A DNA stretch of 64,000 bases. Origin: Flavobacterium ranwuense (GTDB taxonomy: Bacteria > Bacteroidota > Bacteroidia > Flavobacteriales > Flavobacteriaceae). The position numbers were made by a program, and so were the translations under genes. The stretch covers positions 1-64,000 of the forward strand of contig NZ_SMLH01000011.1 in assembly GCF_004349315.1 (NCBI RefSeq). The letters run 5' to 3'. A model generated the notes under the pieces. That model searched no databases and was not told the origin of the DNA. It was given only the letters and a program-made list of their open reading frames with translations. Each line of letters opens with the position of its first letter. The first letter of the stretch is position 1. Below are positions 43,978 through 52,847 of the stretch, in pieces.

Positions 43978-46041
43978 ATGAAATACCTATTCTTTTTTGT
44001 TTCCACGTTCACATTTGCCCAACAAACCCAATTTATTGATTTTAAATCGGTTCAGGGAAAAATTGCCGTGAATTCAATTGAAAAAACAGTTTCTGGAGAT
44101 GTCGATTATGATTTTGACGTATTGAAATCCATTGATACCATTAAAATTGATGCTCAAAATATGGAATTTTCGGATTTAAAACTCAACGGAAAATCCATTA
44201 AATTTCACAATACACAGAAACAATTGCAAATCATTTTTCCGTTTAAAAAAGGGAAAAATAACCTGACTTTTCAGTATTCGGCTAAGCCAAAGCAAACTAT
44301 GTATTTCATTGGCTCAGAAGCAAATAATAATATACAAATTTGGACGCAGGGACAAGGAAAGTATACCAGTCATTGGTTTCCGAGTTTTGATGATGTGAAT
44401 GAAAAGGTGATTTTCAGTTTGAATATTGTATGTAATAAAGACTATCAGGTAATTTCAAATGGAGCATTGAAATTTAAGTCAGGGCTTGATGGACTTTCGG
44501 TTTGGCAATACCAAATGCAAAAACCGATGAGTTCATATTTATTGATGCTTGCCATCGGTAAATTTGAAAAAAACATCCAAAAATCAAAGTCCGGAATTCC
44601 TTTAGAAATGTATTTGGAACCAAAAGAAGTTTCCAAATTTGAACCAACGTATCGCAATTCAAAAAGAATGTTTGATTTTTTAGAAAAGGAAATAGGAGTG
44701 AAGTTTCCTTGGGGGATTTACAAACAAGTTCCTGTTCGGGATTTCTTTTATGCCGGAATGGAGAATACATCGGCAACGCTTTTCAATACGCGTTTTGTGG
44801 TCGATTCTACAGGTTTTGAGGACAGGAGTTACACAAATGTCAATGCCCATGAATTAGCCCATCAGTGGTTTGGAAATTTAGTCACTGCCGAAAGCGGAAA
44901 ACACCATTGGTTGCAGGAAGGTTTTGCGACTTATTATGCGTTGTTAGCTGAAAAAGAAATCTTTGGAGAAGATTATTTTTATTCGAAATTATATGAATCG
45001 GCGCAACAACTGAAATTTGCTTCCCGAACGGATACCATTCCCGTTTTGAATACCAAAGCCAGTTCGTTAACTTTCTATCAAAAAGGCGCTTGGGCACTTT
45101 TTGTTTTACACGAAGAAATAGGTGATAAAGCGTTTAAAAAAGCGGTAAAAAACTATTTGAAAAAACATGCGTTTCAGAGTGTGAATACACAAGATTTCTT
45201 TGCTGAAATCAGAAAATTTTCGGACTATGATTTAAGTAATTTTAGTAAAGTATGGCTTGAAAAAACTGATTTTAATACGCAACAAGCCAATAGTTTATTA
45301 CTTAAAAATAAATCAATTCAGGTTTTGTTTGAAGTCGATAAATTAAAGAGTAAGCCGTTATCAGAGAAAAAAGATTTTTTTGAAAAAACACTGCACTCTG
45401 AGGTGCATTTTACGGTAAAAGAAGCAATAGTAAATCAATTTAAAAATGAAAAATTGGAAGATGTAGCGAGCCTTTATATTTTAGCTTTAGAAACTAAAAA
45501 TATACAATTACGTCAAACAGTTGCGGCTGCATTAAATGAAATTTTAGAAAGTTTCAGAATACAATATGAAACTTTATTGGGAGATAAATCGTATCAAACA
45601 CAAGAAATTACGTTGTATAATTTATGGAATAATTTTCCGGAGCAACGCATTCAATATTTAGATAAATCAAAAACTTGGATGGGTTTCAATGATTATAATT
45701 TGAGGACATTGTGGTTGACACTCGCCTTATCGACGCCCAATTATACGGTAGATAAAGTAGTATTGGCAAACGAATTAATACAGTATTCATCGATTAATTA
45801 CGAAGCGAATACAAGACAAAATGCTTTGGAGAAATTGCTTGCTTTCAAAATAATAAATGATGATGTTTTGGGGAACTTGGTAAATGCAACTACCCATCAC
45901 ATGTGGCAGTTCTCGAAATTTGGTAGAGATAACATTCGAAAATTATTAAAAAATCCAGAAATGAGAGTTTCTTTCGGAAGGATTTTGCTTGATTTAAATG
46001 AAGCCGAACAGTTTCAATTGAATCGATTGTTGAAAGAATAA
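43978..46041 (+). CDS. M1 family aminopeptidase, exported
   Basis: This zinc aminopeptidase has 687 residues. The exopeptidase motif is GMENTSA (usually GAMEN), and the zinc motif HELAH places H291, E292 and H295, with the third ligand E314 in WLQEGFA, the expected 18 residues on. A signal peptide of about 16 residues (MKYLFFFVSTFTFAQQ) sends it out of the cytoplasm, so I use the ATG at 43978 rather than an upstream one that would place ten extra residues before the signal. The C-terminal half is helical. It probably degrades extracellular peptides for uptake. Confidence 0.92.
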   Translation: MKYLFFFVSTFTFAQQTQFIDFKSVQGKIAVNSIEKTVSGDVDYDFDVLKSIDTIKIDAQNMEFSDLKLNGKSIKFHNTQKQLQIIFPFKKGKNNLTFQYSAKPKQTMYFIGSEANNNIQIWTQGQGKYTSHWFPSFDDVNEKVIFSLNIVCNKDYQVISNGALKFKSGLDGLSVWQYQMQKPMSSYLLMLAIGKFEKNIQKSKSGIPLEMYLEPKEVSKFEPTYRNSKRMFDFLEKEIGVKFPWGIYKQVPVRDFFYAGMENTSATLFNTRFVVDSTGFEDRSYTNVNAHELAHQWFGNLVTAESGKHHWLQEGFATYYALLAEKEIFGEDYFYSKLYESAQQLKFASRTDTIPVLNTKASSLTFYQKGAWALFVLHEEIGDKAFKKAVKNYLKKHAFQSVNTQDFFAEIRKFSDYDLSNFSKVWLEKTDFNTQQANSLLLKNKSIQVLFEVDKLKSKPLSEKKDFFEKTLHSEVHFTVKEAIVNQFKNEKLEDVASLYILALETKNIQLRQTVAAALNEILESFRIQYETLLGDKSYQTQEITLYNLWNNFPEQRIQYLDKSKTWMGFNDYNLRTLWLTLALSTPNYTVDKVVLANELIQYSSINYEANTRQNALEKLLAFKIINDDVLGNLVNATTHHMWQFSKFGRDNIRKLLKNPEMRVSFGRILLDLNEAEQFQLNRLLKE

Positions 46042-46043
46042 AT

Positions 46044-46125
46044 TTAATTACGAATTCTGAATTACGATTTTGATCCGAGCAAAGCAACTGACGAAGCATT
46101 TCGTAATTCGTAATTTAGAATTAAT
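46044..46125. repeat. Imperfect inverted repeat of AATTACGA words
   Basis: AATTACGAATTCTGAATTACG (left arm from 46045) faces TCGTAATTCGTAATTTAG (right arm from 46100). The arms pair imperfectly because the words AATTACGA and GAATT are shuffled. It lies between convergent genes and may act as a terminator. Confidence 0.45.
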
Positions 46126-46128
46126 TAT

Positions 46129-46650
46129 CTACCACAATTGCCCCACTTCGTTTTTGATATAAGCCAAAGCAGCATTGCTAGGGGATTGCTTTTCCATCAA
46201 ATCACTTAAAACTACTTCACGTAATTTATCGGCATTGTCCACACGATCACTCATATTCGCTTTTCGAATCATTTGGATTGTAGCATTTTTTGCGGTGACA
46301 ATAATCGTCCAACATTCGTCTGACATATAGATTTGCTGGGTTAAATTGTGTTCAAATTCTTGTTCGATTTGTGTAATTATCAGATTCTCGTAATCGTTTT
46401 TATCATTAGAAATTGGAGCAATCCGAATTAATAATTTAGTTGGATTGATGCGTTCCATGTACAATGACATACGCTCATACGCTTGTAAACGCAAAGGCAA
46501 AGCATTTTTTTGTGCTTCTTTGTTTAGCAAATAGCGACGTCTTCCTTCTTCGTTTTTGGTATGTAAATCAAAAAAATAATAGGCAACAAGACCCGTGACA
46601 ATTGCCGGTAACGTATAACTTAGTAATTCTATAATTTTTGTAGTATCCAT
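46129..46650 (-). CDS. Membrane-anchored hypothetical protein
   Basis: This 173-residue protein has one membrane segment near its start (LLSYTLPAIVTGLVAYYFF, about 9-27). A short charged stretch (EEGRRRYLLNKEAQKN) and a soluble alpha-helical rest follow. ALPLRLQAYERMSLYMERI suggests a helical interaction surface. I recognise it as a small family conserved among Flavobacteriia (possibly DUF7935), without a known function. It has a good promoter of its own and diverges from the TauE/SafE gene. Confidence 0.7.
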   Translation of the reverse strand: MDTTKIIELLSYTLPAIVTGLVAYYFFDLHTKNEEGRRRYLLNKEAQKNALPLRLQAYERMSLYMERINPTKLLIRIAPISNDKNDYENLIITQIEQEFEHNLTQQIYMSDECWTIIVTAKNATIQMIRKANMSDRVDNADKLREVVLSDLMEKQSPSNAALAYIKNEVGQLW

Positions 46651-46672
46651 GCTTTGATAAAATTTATAAAAG

Positions 46673-46702
46673 CAAAAATATACTTTTTTGACTATAAATC
46701 AA
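46673..46702 (-). promoter_or_regulatory. Promoter of the membrane-anchored hypothetical gene
   Basis: On the minus strand TTG (46702-46700), 19 bases, then TATTTTTG (46680-46673) fit the consensus, with a leader of about 16 nt. Confidence 0.6.
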
Positions 46703-46780
46703 TTCCATTTTAATAGCAATACATCAATATGAATAGTATTTTTGCCAATCACTACGGGAATATTAAAAATAAGAGTTTAA

Positions 46781-47548
46781 ATGGAAACCTATATATTAGT
46801 TTTACTTTGTTTGGCTGCTTTTGCCGCAGGATTTATAGACGCTATTGTTGGCGGTGGAGGACTGATACAAACTCCCATGGGGTTAATTTTATTGCCTAAT
46901 CTTCCTGTTTCAACCGTAATTGGTACCTTAAAAGTTCCTGCTTTCAGTGGGACATCCTTTGCGGCCTATCAGTATCTTAAAAAAGTGGATATGAACTGGA
47001 AATTGCTGGCTATTATGATGCTTTTGGCATTTCCTTCGGCATTTTTAGGTTCTACTTTGTTGACGTATGTGAGCAATGATTTCATGAAACCGTTATTGCT
47101 GGTTGTTCTTTCTTTTTTAGTGATTTACACGTATGCCAAGAAAAATTTTGGGCAACATATCGAGAAAAATCATTCTTCGAGAACCCAAATTTGGAATGCG
47201 ATTGGAATCAGTTTTGTCGTTGGGTTGTACGATGGATTTATTGGCCCGGGAACCGGAAGTTTTTTGGTAGTCGCTTTTATTGCCATTATGGGATTCGATT
47301 TTTTGCATGCTTCCGCAAATGCCAAAATGGTGAATCTGGCGACTAATTTTGGTTCTATTTGTCTTTTTATTTTAAAAGGTAAAATAATTTGGGCAGTTGC
47401 ATTGCCTATGGCTGCCAGTAATGCGCTTGGGGGTTGGATTGGTGCTAAATTAGCCATCAATAAAGGAAACAGTTTTATTCGGATTTTCTTTTTGGTTGTG
47501 GTTGTCGGTACTTTAATCCGTTTTGCGTACGATGTCTTTTTTAAATAA
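46781..47548 (+). CDS. TauE/SafE family sulfite exporter
   Basis: This 255-residue inner-membrane transporter has about eight hydrophobic segments and the family repeat of GGGG-like motifs. The first repeat has AGFIDAIVGGGGLIQTP (about 16-32) and the second has GLYDGFIGPGTGSFLVV (about 148-164). Members export sulfite or related organosulfur anions; the specific substrate is unknown. It is a single-gene unit between the divergent hypothetical gene and the helicase. Confidence 0.9.
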   Translation: METYILVLLCLAAFAAGFIDAIVGGGGLIQTPMGLILLPNLPVSTVIGTLKVPAFSGTSFAAYQYLKKVDMNWKLLAIMMLLAFPSAFLGSTLLTYVSNDFMKPLLLVVLSFLVIYTYAKKNFGQHIEKNHSSRTQIWNAIGISFVVGLYDGFIGPGTGSFLVVAFIAIMGFDFLHASANAKMVNLATNFGSICLFILKGKIIWAVALPMAASNALGGWIGAKLAINKGNSFIRIFFLVVVVGTLIRFAYDVFFK

Positions 47549-47595
47549 AAAAGTTTAAAGTTTCAGGTTTAAAGTTTAATGTTGAGATTTAAACC
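47549..47595 (+). repeat. TTTAAAGTTT word array
   Basis: AAGTTTAAAGTTTCAGGTTT, then AAAGTTTAATGTTGAGATTT, is a run of near-identical seven- to nine-base words with no coding content. Similar runs are at 53308-53340 and 62859-62893. Confidence 0.55.
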
Positions 47596-47640
47596 TTTTG
47601 GAGAATATTAATTGTATTTTCAAATTTTTCTGGAATCTTA

Positions 47641-47677
47641 ATACTGAATACTGATCACTGACCACTGAATACTACTA
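47641..47677 (+). repeat. ACTGAATACTGA word array, site 1
   Basis: The tract reads ATACTGAATACTGATCACTG followed by ACCACTGAATACTACTA. The unit ACTGAnnACTGA is repeated four times with drift. It ends ten bases before the uvrD -7 motif. Confidence 0.6.
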
Positions 47678-47686
47678 AGAAATTCT

Positions 47687-47694
47687 TATTTTTG
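47687..47694 (+). promoter_or_regulatory. -7 promoter motif of the UvrD-type helicase gene
   Basis: TATTTTTG matches TAnnTTTG, 19 bases before the ATG. No TTG at -33; that position is occupied by the ACTGA word array. Confidence 0.5.
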
Positions 47695-47713
47695 CATAAA
47701 CAGAAAAATCTCC

Positions 47714-50053
47714 ATGCATAAATATATCGATCAACTCAACGAAGCCCAACGTGAACCTGTTCTTCAAAAAGACGGGCCAATGATAATCATTGCTGGTGCG
47801 GGCTCAGGGAAAACACGTGTGTTGACTATTAGAATTGCTTATTTGATGAATCAGGGTGTTGATGCTTTCAATATTTTATCGCTTACGTTTACCAATAAAG
47901 CGGCACGGGAAATGAAAACCCGAATCTCTCAAATTGTAGGTGCAAGTGAGGCCAAAAATCTTTGGATGGGAACATTTCACTCGGTTTTTGCCAGAATTTT
48001 ACGTTCCGAAGCGGATCATTTGGGTTATCCTTCGAATTTTACGATTTATGATTCCCAAGATTCATTGCGTTGTATTTCCGGGATTATCAAAGAAATGCAA
48101 TTGGACAGAGATGTGTATAAACCAAAACAGGTTTTAAGCAGAATTTCCAGTTATAAAAATAGCTTGATTACGGTAAAAGCCTATTTCAACAATCCTGAAT
48201 TGCAAGAAGCAGATGCAATGGCTAAAAAGCCAAGATTAGGAGAAATTTATCAAAATTATGTTGATAAATGTTTCAAATCTGGAGCAATGGATTTTGATGA
48301 TTTATTATTGAAAACCAATGAATTATTGACTCGTTTTCCGGAAGTTTTAGCCAAATATCAAAATCGTTTTCGTTATATATTGGTAGATGAGTACCAAGAT
48401 ACAAACCATTCACAATATTTGATTGTTCGTGCATTATCGGATAAATTCCAGAATATCTGTGTGGTGGGAGATGATGCGCAAAGTATCTACGCATTTCGTG
48501 GTGCGAATATTAATAACATTTTGAATTTCCAGAAAGATTATGAAGGAGTGAAAACCTTTAGACTGGAACAAAATTACCGTTCGACAAAAAATATAGTGGA
48601 AGCCGCAAATACTATTATCGATAAGAATAAAGTAAAGCTGGATAAAATAGTTTGGACTGCCAATGATTTTGGTCCAAAAATAAAAGTGCACCGCAGCATG
48701 ACTGATGCTGAAGAAGGGCGGTTTGTGGCCAGTACTATTTTCGAACAAAAAATGCAAAACCAGCTTAGCAACGGCTCTTTTGCAATTTTGTACCGCACCA
48801 ATGCGCAATCCCGTGCGATGGAAGATGCGCTTAGAAAAAGAGATATTCCGTATCGAATTTATGGTGGTTTATCTTTTTATCAAAGGAAAGAAATCAAGGA
48901 TGTATTGTGTTACTTGCGATTGGTTATCAATCCAAAAGATGAAGAAGCTTTGGTTCGTGTAATCAATTATCCGGCTCGAGGAATTGGAGATACAACAGTC
49001 GAAAAACTTACGATTGCCGCCAATCACTACAAACGTTCCATCTGGGAAGTGATGCAGAATATTGATAAAATTGACTTGAAATTGAATTCGGGAACCAAAC
49101 AAAAATTACAAGATTTTGTAACGATGATTCAGAGTTTTCAAGTTATTGATCAAAACCAAGATGCATTTTACATCACCGATCACGTTGCTAAAAAAACAGG
49201 ATTAGTACAAGAATTAAAGAAAGATGCTACTCCGGAAGGAATGGCTAAAATCCAAAATATTGAGGAATTATTAAACGGTATCAAGGATTTTACCGAAGGA
49301 CAAAAAGAAATTGATGGGGCTCGTGGCGCCTTATCTGAGTTTATGGAAGATGTGGCTTTGGCAACAGATTTAGACAAAGATACCAGCGATGAAGATCGTG
49401 TGGCATTGATGACGATTCACTTGGCAAAAGGATTGGAATTCCCTCATGTTTTCGTAGTAGGAATGGAAGAAGATTTGTTTCCGAGTGCAATGAGTATGAG
49501 TACGAGAAGTGAGCTCGAAGAAGAGCGCCGTTTGTTCTATGTGGCCTTGACTCGTGCGGAGCATCAAGCATATTTGACGTATGCACAATCTCGTTATCGT
49601 TGGGGAAAATTGACTGATAGCGAACCTTCTCGATTTATTGAGGAAATTGACGCACAGTATTTAGAATATCTAACTCCGGCTGAATCAAATTATAGGTATA
49701 AACCAATGATTGATAGTGATATTTTTGGAGATGTGGATAAATCCAAATTGCGTTTGGCAAAACCAGCCAACGGAACTCCACCGACCAAATATAATAATGA
49801 TAATGAACCCAAATCGGATATAAATATTCGTAAATTGAAGCCTGTTAGCAGTAATGCTGCTACAAGCGGTAGTGCGAATTTGTTTGATAATAAATTAGTT
49901 GCCGGAAATATTGTAATGCACGAACGTTTTGGTAAAGGCGAAGTATTAAACCTTGAAGGTGTTGGCGCTGATAAAAAAGCCGAAATAAAATTTGAGGTTG
50001 GTGGAATAAAGAAATTATTGTTGCGCTTTGCGAAACTGGATATTATTGGATAG
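47714..50053 (+). CDS. uvrD: UvrD/PcrA-type DNA helicase
   Basis: This 779-residue superfamily 1 helicase of the UvrD/PcrA/Rep group acts in nucleotide excision repair and replication fork clearing. The N-terminal Q motif and Walker A IIAGAGSGKTRVL (about 25-37), Walker B ILVDEYQDTN, and motif VI LFYVALTRAEHQAYL are all present. The C-terminal tail ends in a Tudor-like segment (MHERFGKGEVLNLEG), typical of PcrA/UvrD and used to bind RNA polymerase. The length is normal for a bacterial UvrD. Confidence 0.94.
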   Translation: MHKYIDQLNEAQREPVLQKDGPMIIIAGAGSGKTRVLTIRIAYLMNQGVDAFNILSLTFTNKAAREMKTRISQIVGASEAKNLWMGTFHSVFARILRSEADHLGYPSNFTIYDSQDSLRCISGIIKEMQLDRDVYKPKQVLSRISSYKNSLITVKAYFNNPELQEADAMAKKPRLGEIYQNYVDKCFKSGAMDFDDLLLKTNELLTRFPEVLAKYQNRFRYILVDEYQDTNHSQYLIVRALSDKFQNICVVGDDAQSIYAFRGANINNILNFQKDYEGVKTFRLEQNYRSTKNIVEAANTIIDKNKVKLDKIVWTANDFGPKIKVHRSMTDAEEGRFVASTIFEQKMQNQLSNGSFAILYRTNAQSRAMEDALRKRDIPYRIYGGLSFYQRKEIKDVLCYLRLVINPKDEEALVRVINYPARGIGDTTVEKLTIAANHYKRSIWEVMQNIDKIDLKLNSGTKQKLQDFVTMIQSFQVIDQNQDAFYITDHVAKKTGLVQELKKDATPEGMAKIQNIEELLNGIKDFTEGQKEIDGARGALSEFMEDVALATDLDKDTSDEDRVALMTIHLAKGLEFPHVFVVGMEEDLFPSAMSMSTRSELEEERRLFYVALTRAEHQAYLTYAQSRYRWGKLTDSEPSRFIEEIDAQYLEYLTPAESNYRYKPMIDSDIFGDVDKSKLRLAKPANGTPPTKYNNDNEPKSDINIRKLKPVSSNAATSGSANLFDNKLVAGNIVMHERFGKGEVLNLEGVGADKKAEIKFEVGGIKKLLLRFAKLDIIG

Positions 50054-50060
50054 TACCTAA

Positions 50061-50167
50061 GTGGTCAGTTTTTCAGTGTTCAGTGACAGTTTGAGTAAAT
50101 CTACAATCAGATGACTGAAGTTTTAAATCAGGAAATCAAAAATCGTTAATCAAAAATCTTAAATCCG
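50061..50167. repeat. ACTGA-type and ATCAAAAATC word arrays, site 2
   Basis: The left half is, on the minus strand, ACTGTCACTGAACACTGA and ACTGACCAC. The right half reads AATCAAAAATCGTTAATCAA and AAATCTTAAATC. Two word families share one gap of about 110 bp between uvrD and the threonylcarbamoyl-AMP synthase gene. Confidence 0.5.
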
Positions 50168-50788
50168 ATGGCTCAATTTATAAAAATATACGAAGACAAA
50201 CCTAATGAAGCGGCAATTGCTAAAGTTGTTAAGGTTTTAAAAGACGGCGGGTTGGTTATTTATCCGACAGATACCGTTTATGGTTTGGGTTGTGATATTA
50301 CCAATACCAAAGCTTTGGAACGTATTGCGAAGATTAAAGGGATAAAGCTGGAAAAAGCTAATTTTTCTTTTATTTGTCACGATTTGAGTAATTTATCCGA
50401 TTATGTGAGGCAAATTGATACGGCGACTTTTAAGCTATTAAAAAGAGCTTTGCCTGGACCTTATACTTTTATTTTACCCGGAAATAATAATTTACCTAAG
50501 GAATTCAAAAAGAAAACTACTGTCGGAATCAGGGTTCCTGATAATTCGATAGCATTAGAAATTGTAAAGTTGCTAGGGAATCCAATTGTTTCTACTTCCA
50601 TTCACGATGATGATGATGTGATTGAATATACGACTGATCCGGAACTCATTTTTGAGAAATGGCAAAACCTTGTCGATATGGTTATTGATGGCGGTTATGG
50701 TGATAATATTGGATCAACAATTATTGATTTATCCGGCGACGAGCCAATAGTTGTTAGGGAAGGGAAGGGAAGTTTGGATATTCTTTAA
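50168..50788 (+). CDS. L-threonylcarbamoyladenylate synthase (Sua5/YciO/YrdC family)
   Basis: This 206-residue enzyme makes threonylcarbamoyl-AMP for the t6A modification of tRNAs decoding ANN codons. The YrdC domain fills the chain: GGLVIYPTDTVYGLGCDIT (about 28-46), RALPGPYTFIL, and IGSTIIDLSGDEPIVVREGKG near the end. There is no C-terminal Sua5 domain, so it resembles TsaC or YciO. It is normally essential if it is TsaC; YciO is a paralogue with weaker activity. The choice between them cannot be settled here. Confidence 0.88.
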   Translation: MAQFIKIYEDKPNEAAIAKVVKVLKDGGLVIYPTDTVYGLGCDITNTKALERIAKIKGIKLEKANFSFICHDLSNLSDYVRQIDTATFKLLKRALPGPYTFILPGNNNLPKEFKKKTTVGIRVPDNSIALEIVKLLGNPIVSTSIHDDDDVIEYTTDPELIFEKWQNLVDMVIDGGYGDNIGSTIIDLSGDEPIVVREGKGSLDIL

Positions 50789-50838
50789 TTAGTATTCAAT
50801 GTTCAGTACCAACGATTCGGGATTAGTGTTCAGTAAAA
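50789..50838 (-). repeat. ACTGAACACTAATCC word array, site 3
   Basis: On the minus strand the tract reads ACTGAACACTAATCCCGAAT and then TACTGAACATTGAATACTA. These are the same words as the arrays near 47641 and 53352. Confidence 0.5.
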
Positions 50839-50845
50839 ACCATAA

Positions 50846-50877
50846 AAAAAACGTCTTGATTTCTCAAGACGTTTTTT
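50846..50877. terminator. Bidirectional terminator between the t6A gene and the OmpA gene
   Basis: AAAAAACGTCTTGA (50846-50859) and TCAAGACGTTTTTT (50864-50877) pair over 14 positions around a TTTC loop, with A and T tracts outside on both strands. Confidence 0.93.
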
Positions 50878-50896
50878 AGTTCAAATTATATTTGAA

Positions 50897-51730
50897 TTAT
50901 GGTCTTTGTTTTTTCATCTCTTTTTCAATCATGTCGTAAAACTGATCGATTTTAGGTAAAACAACAATACGTGTTCTTCTGTTACGTGCTCTGTTTTCAG
51001 CAGAATCATTTCCTACTAAAGGAATATATGAACTTCTTCCTGCTGCAATCAATTGTTCTGGTTTAACACCTAATTGAGTTGTTAAGACACGAATGATAGA
51101 AGTAGAACGTTTTACACTTAAATCCCAGTTGTCCAATAAAATACCTGAACCGTTATAAGGAACATTATCAGTATGACCTTCAACCATACATTCAAAATCC
51201 GGTTTGTCATTTACTACTTTAGCCACTTTAGCTAAAACACCTTTTGCTTTATCAGTTACATCGTAACTTCCTGTTTTAAACAATAATTTGTCAGCAATAG
51301 ATATAAATACAACTCCTTTTTCAACATTTATTTCGATATCTGGATCAGAGATTCCTACAGCGCTTTTCAAACTAGTAACTACAGCAAGTGTTACACTGTC
51401 TTTCTTAGTTAAAGCATCTTGCATTCTGCTGATTTTTAAATCTTTTTCTTTGATAGATTCTAAAGCTTTTTCAATATTCTCAGCTCCTTTTGTAGACAAG
51501 ATAGTCATGTCTTTAGAAGTACTTATTAATCCTTGATTTTGCTCTTTTAATAGAGACGCAGTAGCAGAAAGTGCTGCTTTTTCTTCTAAACAAGAATTTA
51601 ATTTTACTGTTGCAGTATTTAATAAGTCTTGAGTTTCTTTATTTCTAGCTTCTAAATCAGTGTATTTCTTTTTTGAAACACATGAAGTCAATAGTGCTAA
51701 TACAGATAAGGCAATAACTATTTTTTTCAT
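50897..51730 (-). CDS. OmpA-family lipoprotein
   Basis: This 277-residue outer-membrane lipoprotein has a signal peptide and lipobox LTSC (Cys17). A coiled-coil stretch follows (about 25-115, rich in Glu/Lys/Gln/Ala), then a peptidoglycan-binding OmpA domain (about 140-260). FECMVEGHTDNVPYNG and ENRARNRRTRIVVLP are the domain motifs; the Asp and Arg that bind diaminopimelate sit in these. It tethers the outer membrane to the cell wall. The family is common in Bacteroidota next to envelope genes; here a glycosyltransferase lies upstream. Confidence 0.93.
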   Translation of the reverse strand: MKKIVIALSVLALLTSCVSKKKYTDLEARNKETQDLLNTATVKLNSCLEEKAALSATASLLKEQNQGLISTSKDMTILSTKGAENIEKALESIKEKDLKISRMQDALTKKDSVTLAVVTSLKSAVGISDPDIEINVEKGVVFISIADKLLFKTGSYDVTDKAKGVLAKVAKVVNDKPDFECMVEGHTDNVPYNGSGILLDNWDLSVKRSTSIIRVLTTQLGVKPEQLIAAGRSSYIPLVGNDSAENRARNRRTRIVVLPKIDQFYDMIEKEMKKQRP

Positions 51731-51761
51731 AAATGGTATTAATTTAATTAAATGTTAAAGG

Positions 51762-51769
51762 CAAATTTA
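51762..51769 (-). promoter_or_regulatory. -7 promoter motif of the OmpA lipoprotein gene
   Basis: Minus-strand TAAATTTG (51769-51762), 31 bases before the ATG, matches TAnnTTTG. It begins just after the end of the glycosyltransferase gene, which ends at 51775. Confidence 0.45.
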
Positions 51770-51774
51770 CTTTT

Positions 51775-52782
51775 TTATATTTGTTTTGTTCTAAATAAAT
51801 CGTTAAAAACAACGATTTTCTTAATAAAATAGATGTAAACGATACTTTTTGTATTGTAGTATTTTTGTTCTTGAAATTTAGTCCTTTTTTTATAATGATC
51901 TATAAAAAGTCTGTAAAAAGAAAAATGTGCTTTCAATATTGCTACAAAATGATTGAATTTTCCTTTCATAAGAAATTGTATTCCAGCGATTCCATCCAAA
52001 ACCATTCTTCCTAAAAGAATTTTATACAGCTTATCTTTAGGAAGGTTTTTAGTGAGCATCAATAATGAATTTCTGAAATTCAAAAATGTTTTCTTCGGGT
52101 TTCCTTGTTGTAAAGTTGCTCCACCAACGTGATACACAACTGATTCTGAAATGTATTTTATTTTATATCCTTTATTAAAGGCACGCCAGCATAAATCAAT
52201 TTCTTCTTGATGCGCAAAAAAAACATCATCAAAACCATTTAATTCTCTATAAACGGCACTTCTAATAAAAAAACAAGCTCCGGTTGCCCAGAATATTTCG
52301 CAGTTATCATCGTACTGTCCGTTGTCTTTTTCTAAAGTATCAAAAATACGACCGCGACAATACGGATATCCATATTGATCTATAAAACCACCGGCGGCAC
52401 CAGCATATTCAAAGTATTCTTTGTTTTTAAAGTCGAGTATTTTAGGCTGAATTATGGCAGTACTTGGTTCATTTTCGAAAGTTTTAAGAATGGGTTGCAA
52501 CCAATTTTCTGTCACTTCAATATCGGAGTTGATTAAGGCATACAGTTCTGCGTCAATATGCTTCAAAGCTTCATTATATCCATCTGCAAATCCTAAATTT
52601 GTGTCGTTTTTTACAATCTTAACCGAAGGAAAAAAAGATTTCACGTAGGAAATGGAATCATCTGTAGAAGCATTATCAGCAACATACACTGTGGCTTCCG
52701 GAGAACATTTCAGCACCGAAGGCAAAAATTTTTCTAACAATAAAATTCCATTCCAATTCAGGATGACAACAGCTATTTTCAT
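51775..52782 (-). CDS. Glycosyltransferase family 2 protein
   Basis: This 335-residue GT-A fold enzyme transfers a sugar from a nucleotide sugar to a lipid or polysaccharide precursor. MKIAVVILNWNGILLLEKFL begins the Rossmann-like domain. YVADNASTDDS (33-43) and the metal site ALINSDIEV (about 92-100, SDI in place of the usual DxD) follow. ATGACFFIRS and DVFFAHQEEIDLCWR are the acceptor-region motifs of rhamnosyl- and similar transferases. The hydrophobic region near the end may aid membrane association. The sugar is unknown. Confidence 0.88.
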   Translation of the reverse strand: MKIAVVILNWNGILLLEKFLPSVLKCSPEATVYVADNASTDDSISYVKSFFPSVKIVKNDTNLGFADGYNEALKHIDAELYALINSDIEVTENWLQPILKTFENEPSTAIIQPKILDFKNKEYFEYAGAAGGFIDQYGYPYCRGRIFDTLEKDNGQYDDNCEIFWATGACFFIRSAVYRELNGFDDVFFAHQEEIDLCWRAFNKGYKIKYISESVVYHVGGATLQQGNPKKTFLNFRNSLLMLTKNLPKDKLYKILLGRMVLDGIAGIQFLMKGKFNHFVAILKAHFSFYRLFIDHYKKRTKFQEQKYYNTKSIVYIYFIKKIVVFNDLFRTKQI

Positions 52783-52830
52783 TTAGATTTTTAGGTTTTT
52801 AGATTTTTCGACATTTTAGATTCTAACAAT
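52783..52830 (+). repeat. TTTTAGATTTTTAGG word array
   Basis: The tract reads ATTTAGATTTTTAGGTTTTT, then AGATTTTTCGACATTTTAG, then ATTCTAACA. It is made of drifting copies of TTTTAGATTTTT and matches the array at 34497-34564. Confidence 0.5.
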
Positions 52831-52847
52831 CTAAGAAGTCTAATAAT

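Noticed and set aside
43875..44012. N-terminal extension of the Dph6-like protein
   Set aside because: It would overlap the divergent M1 start and its promoter, and the P-loop normally begins a few residues from the start.
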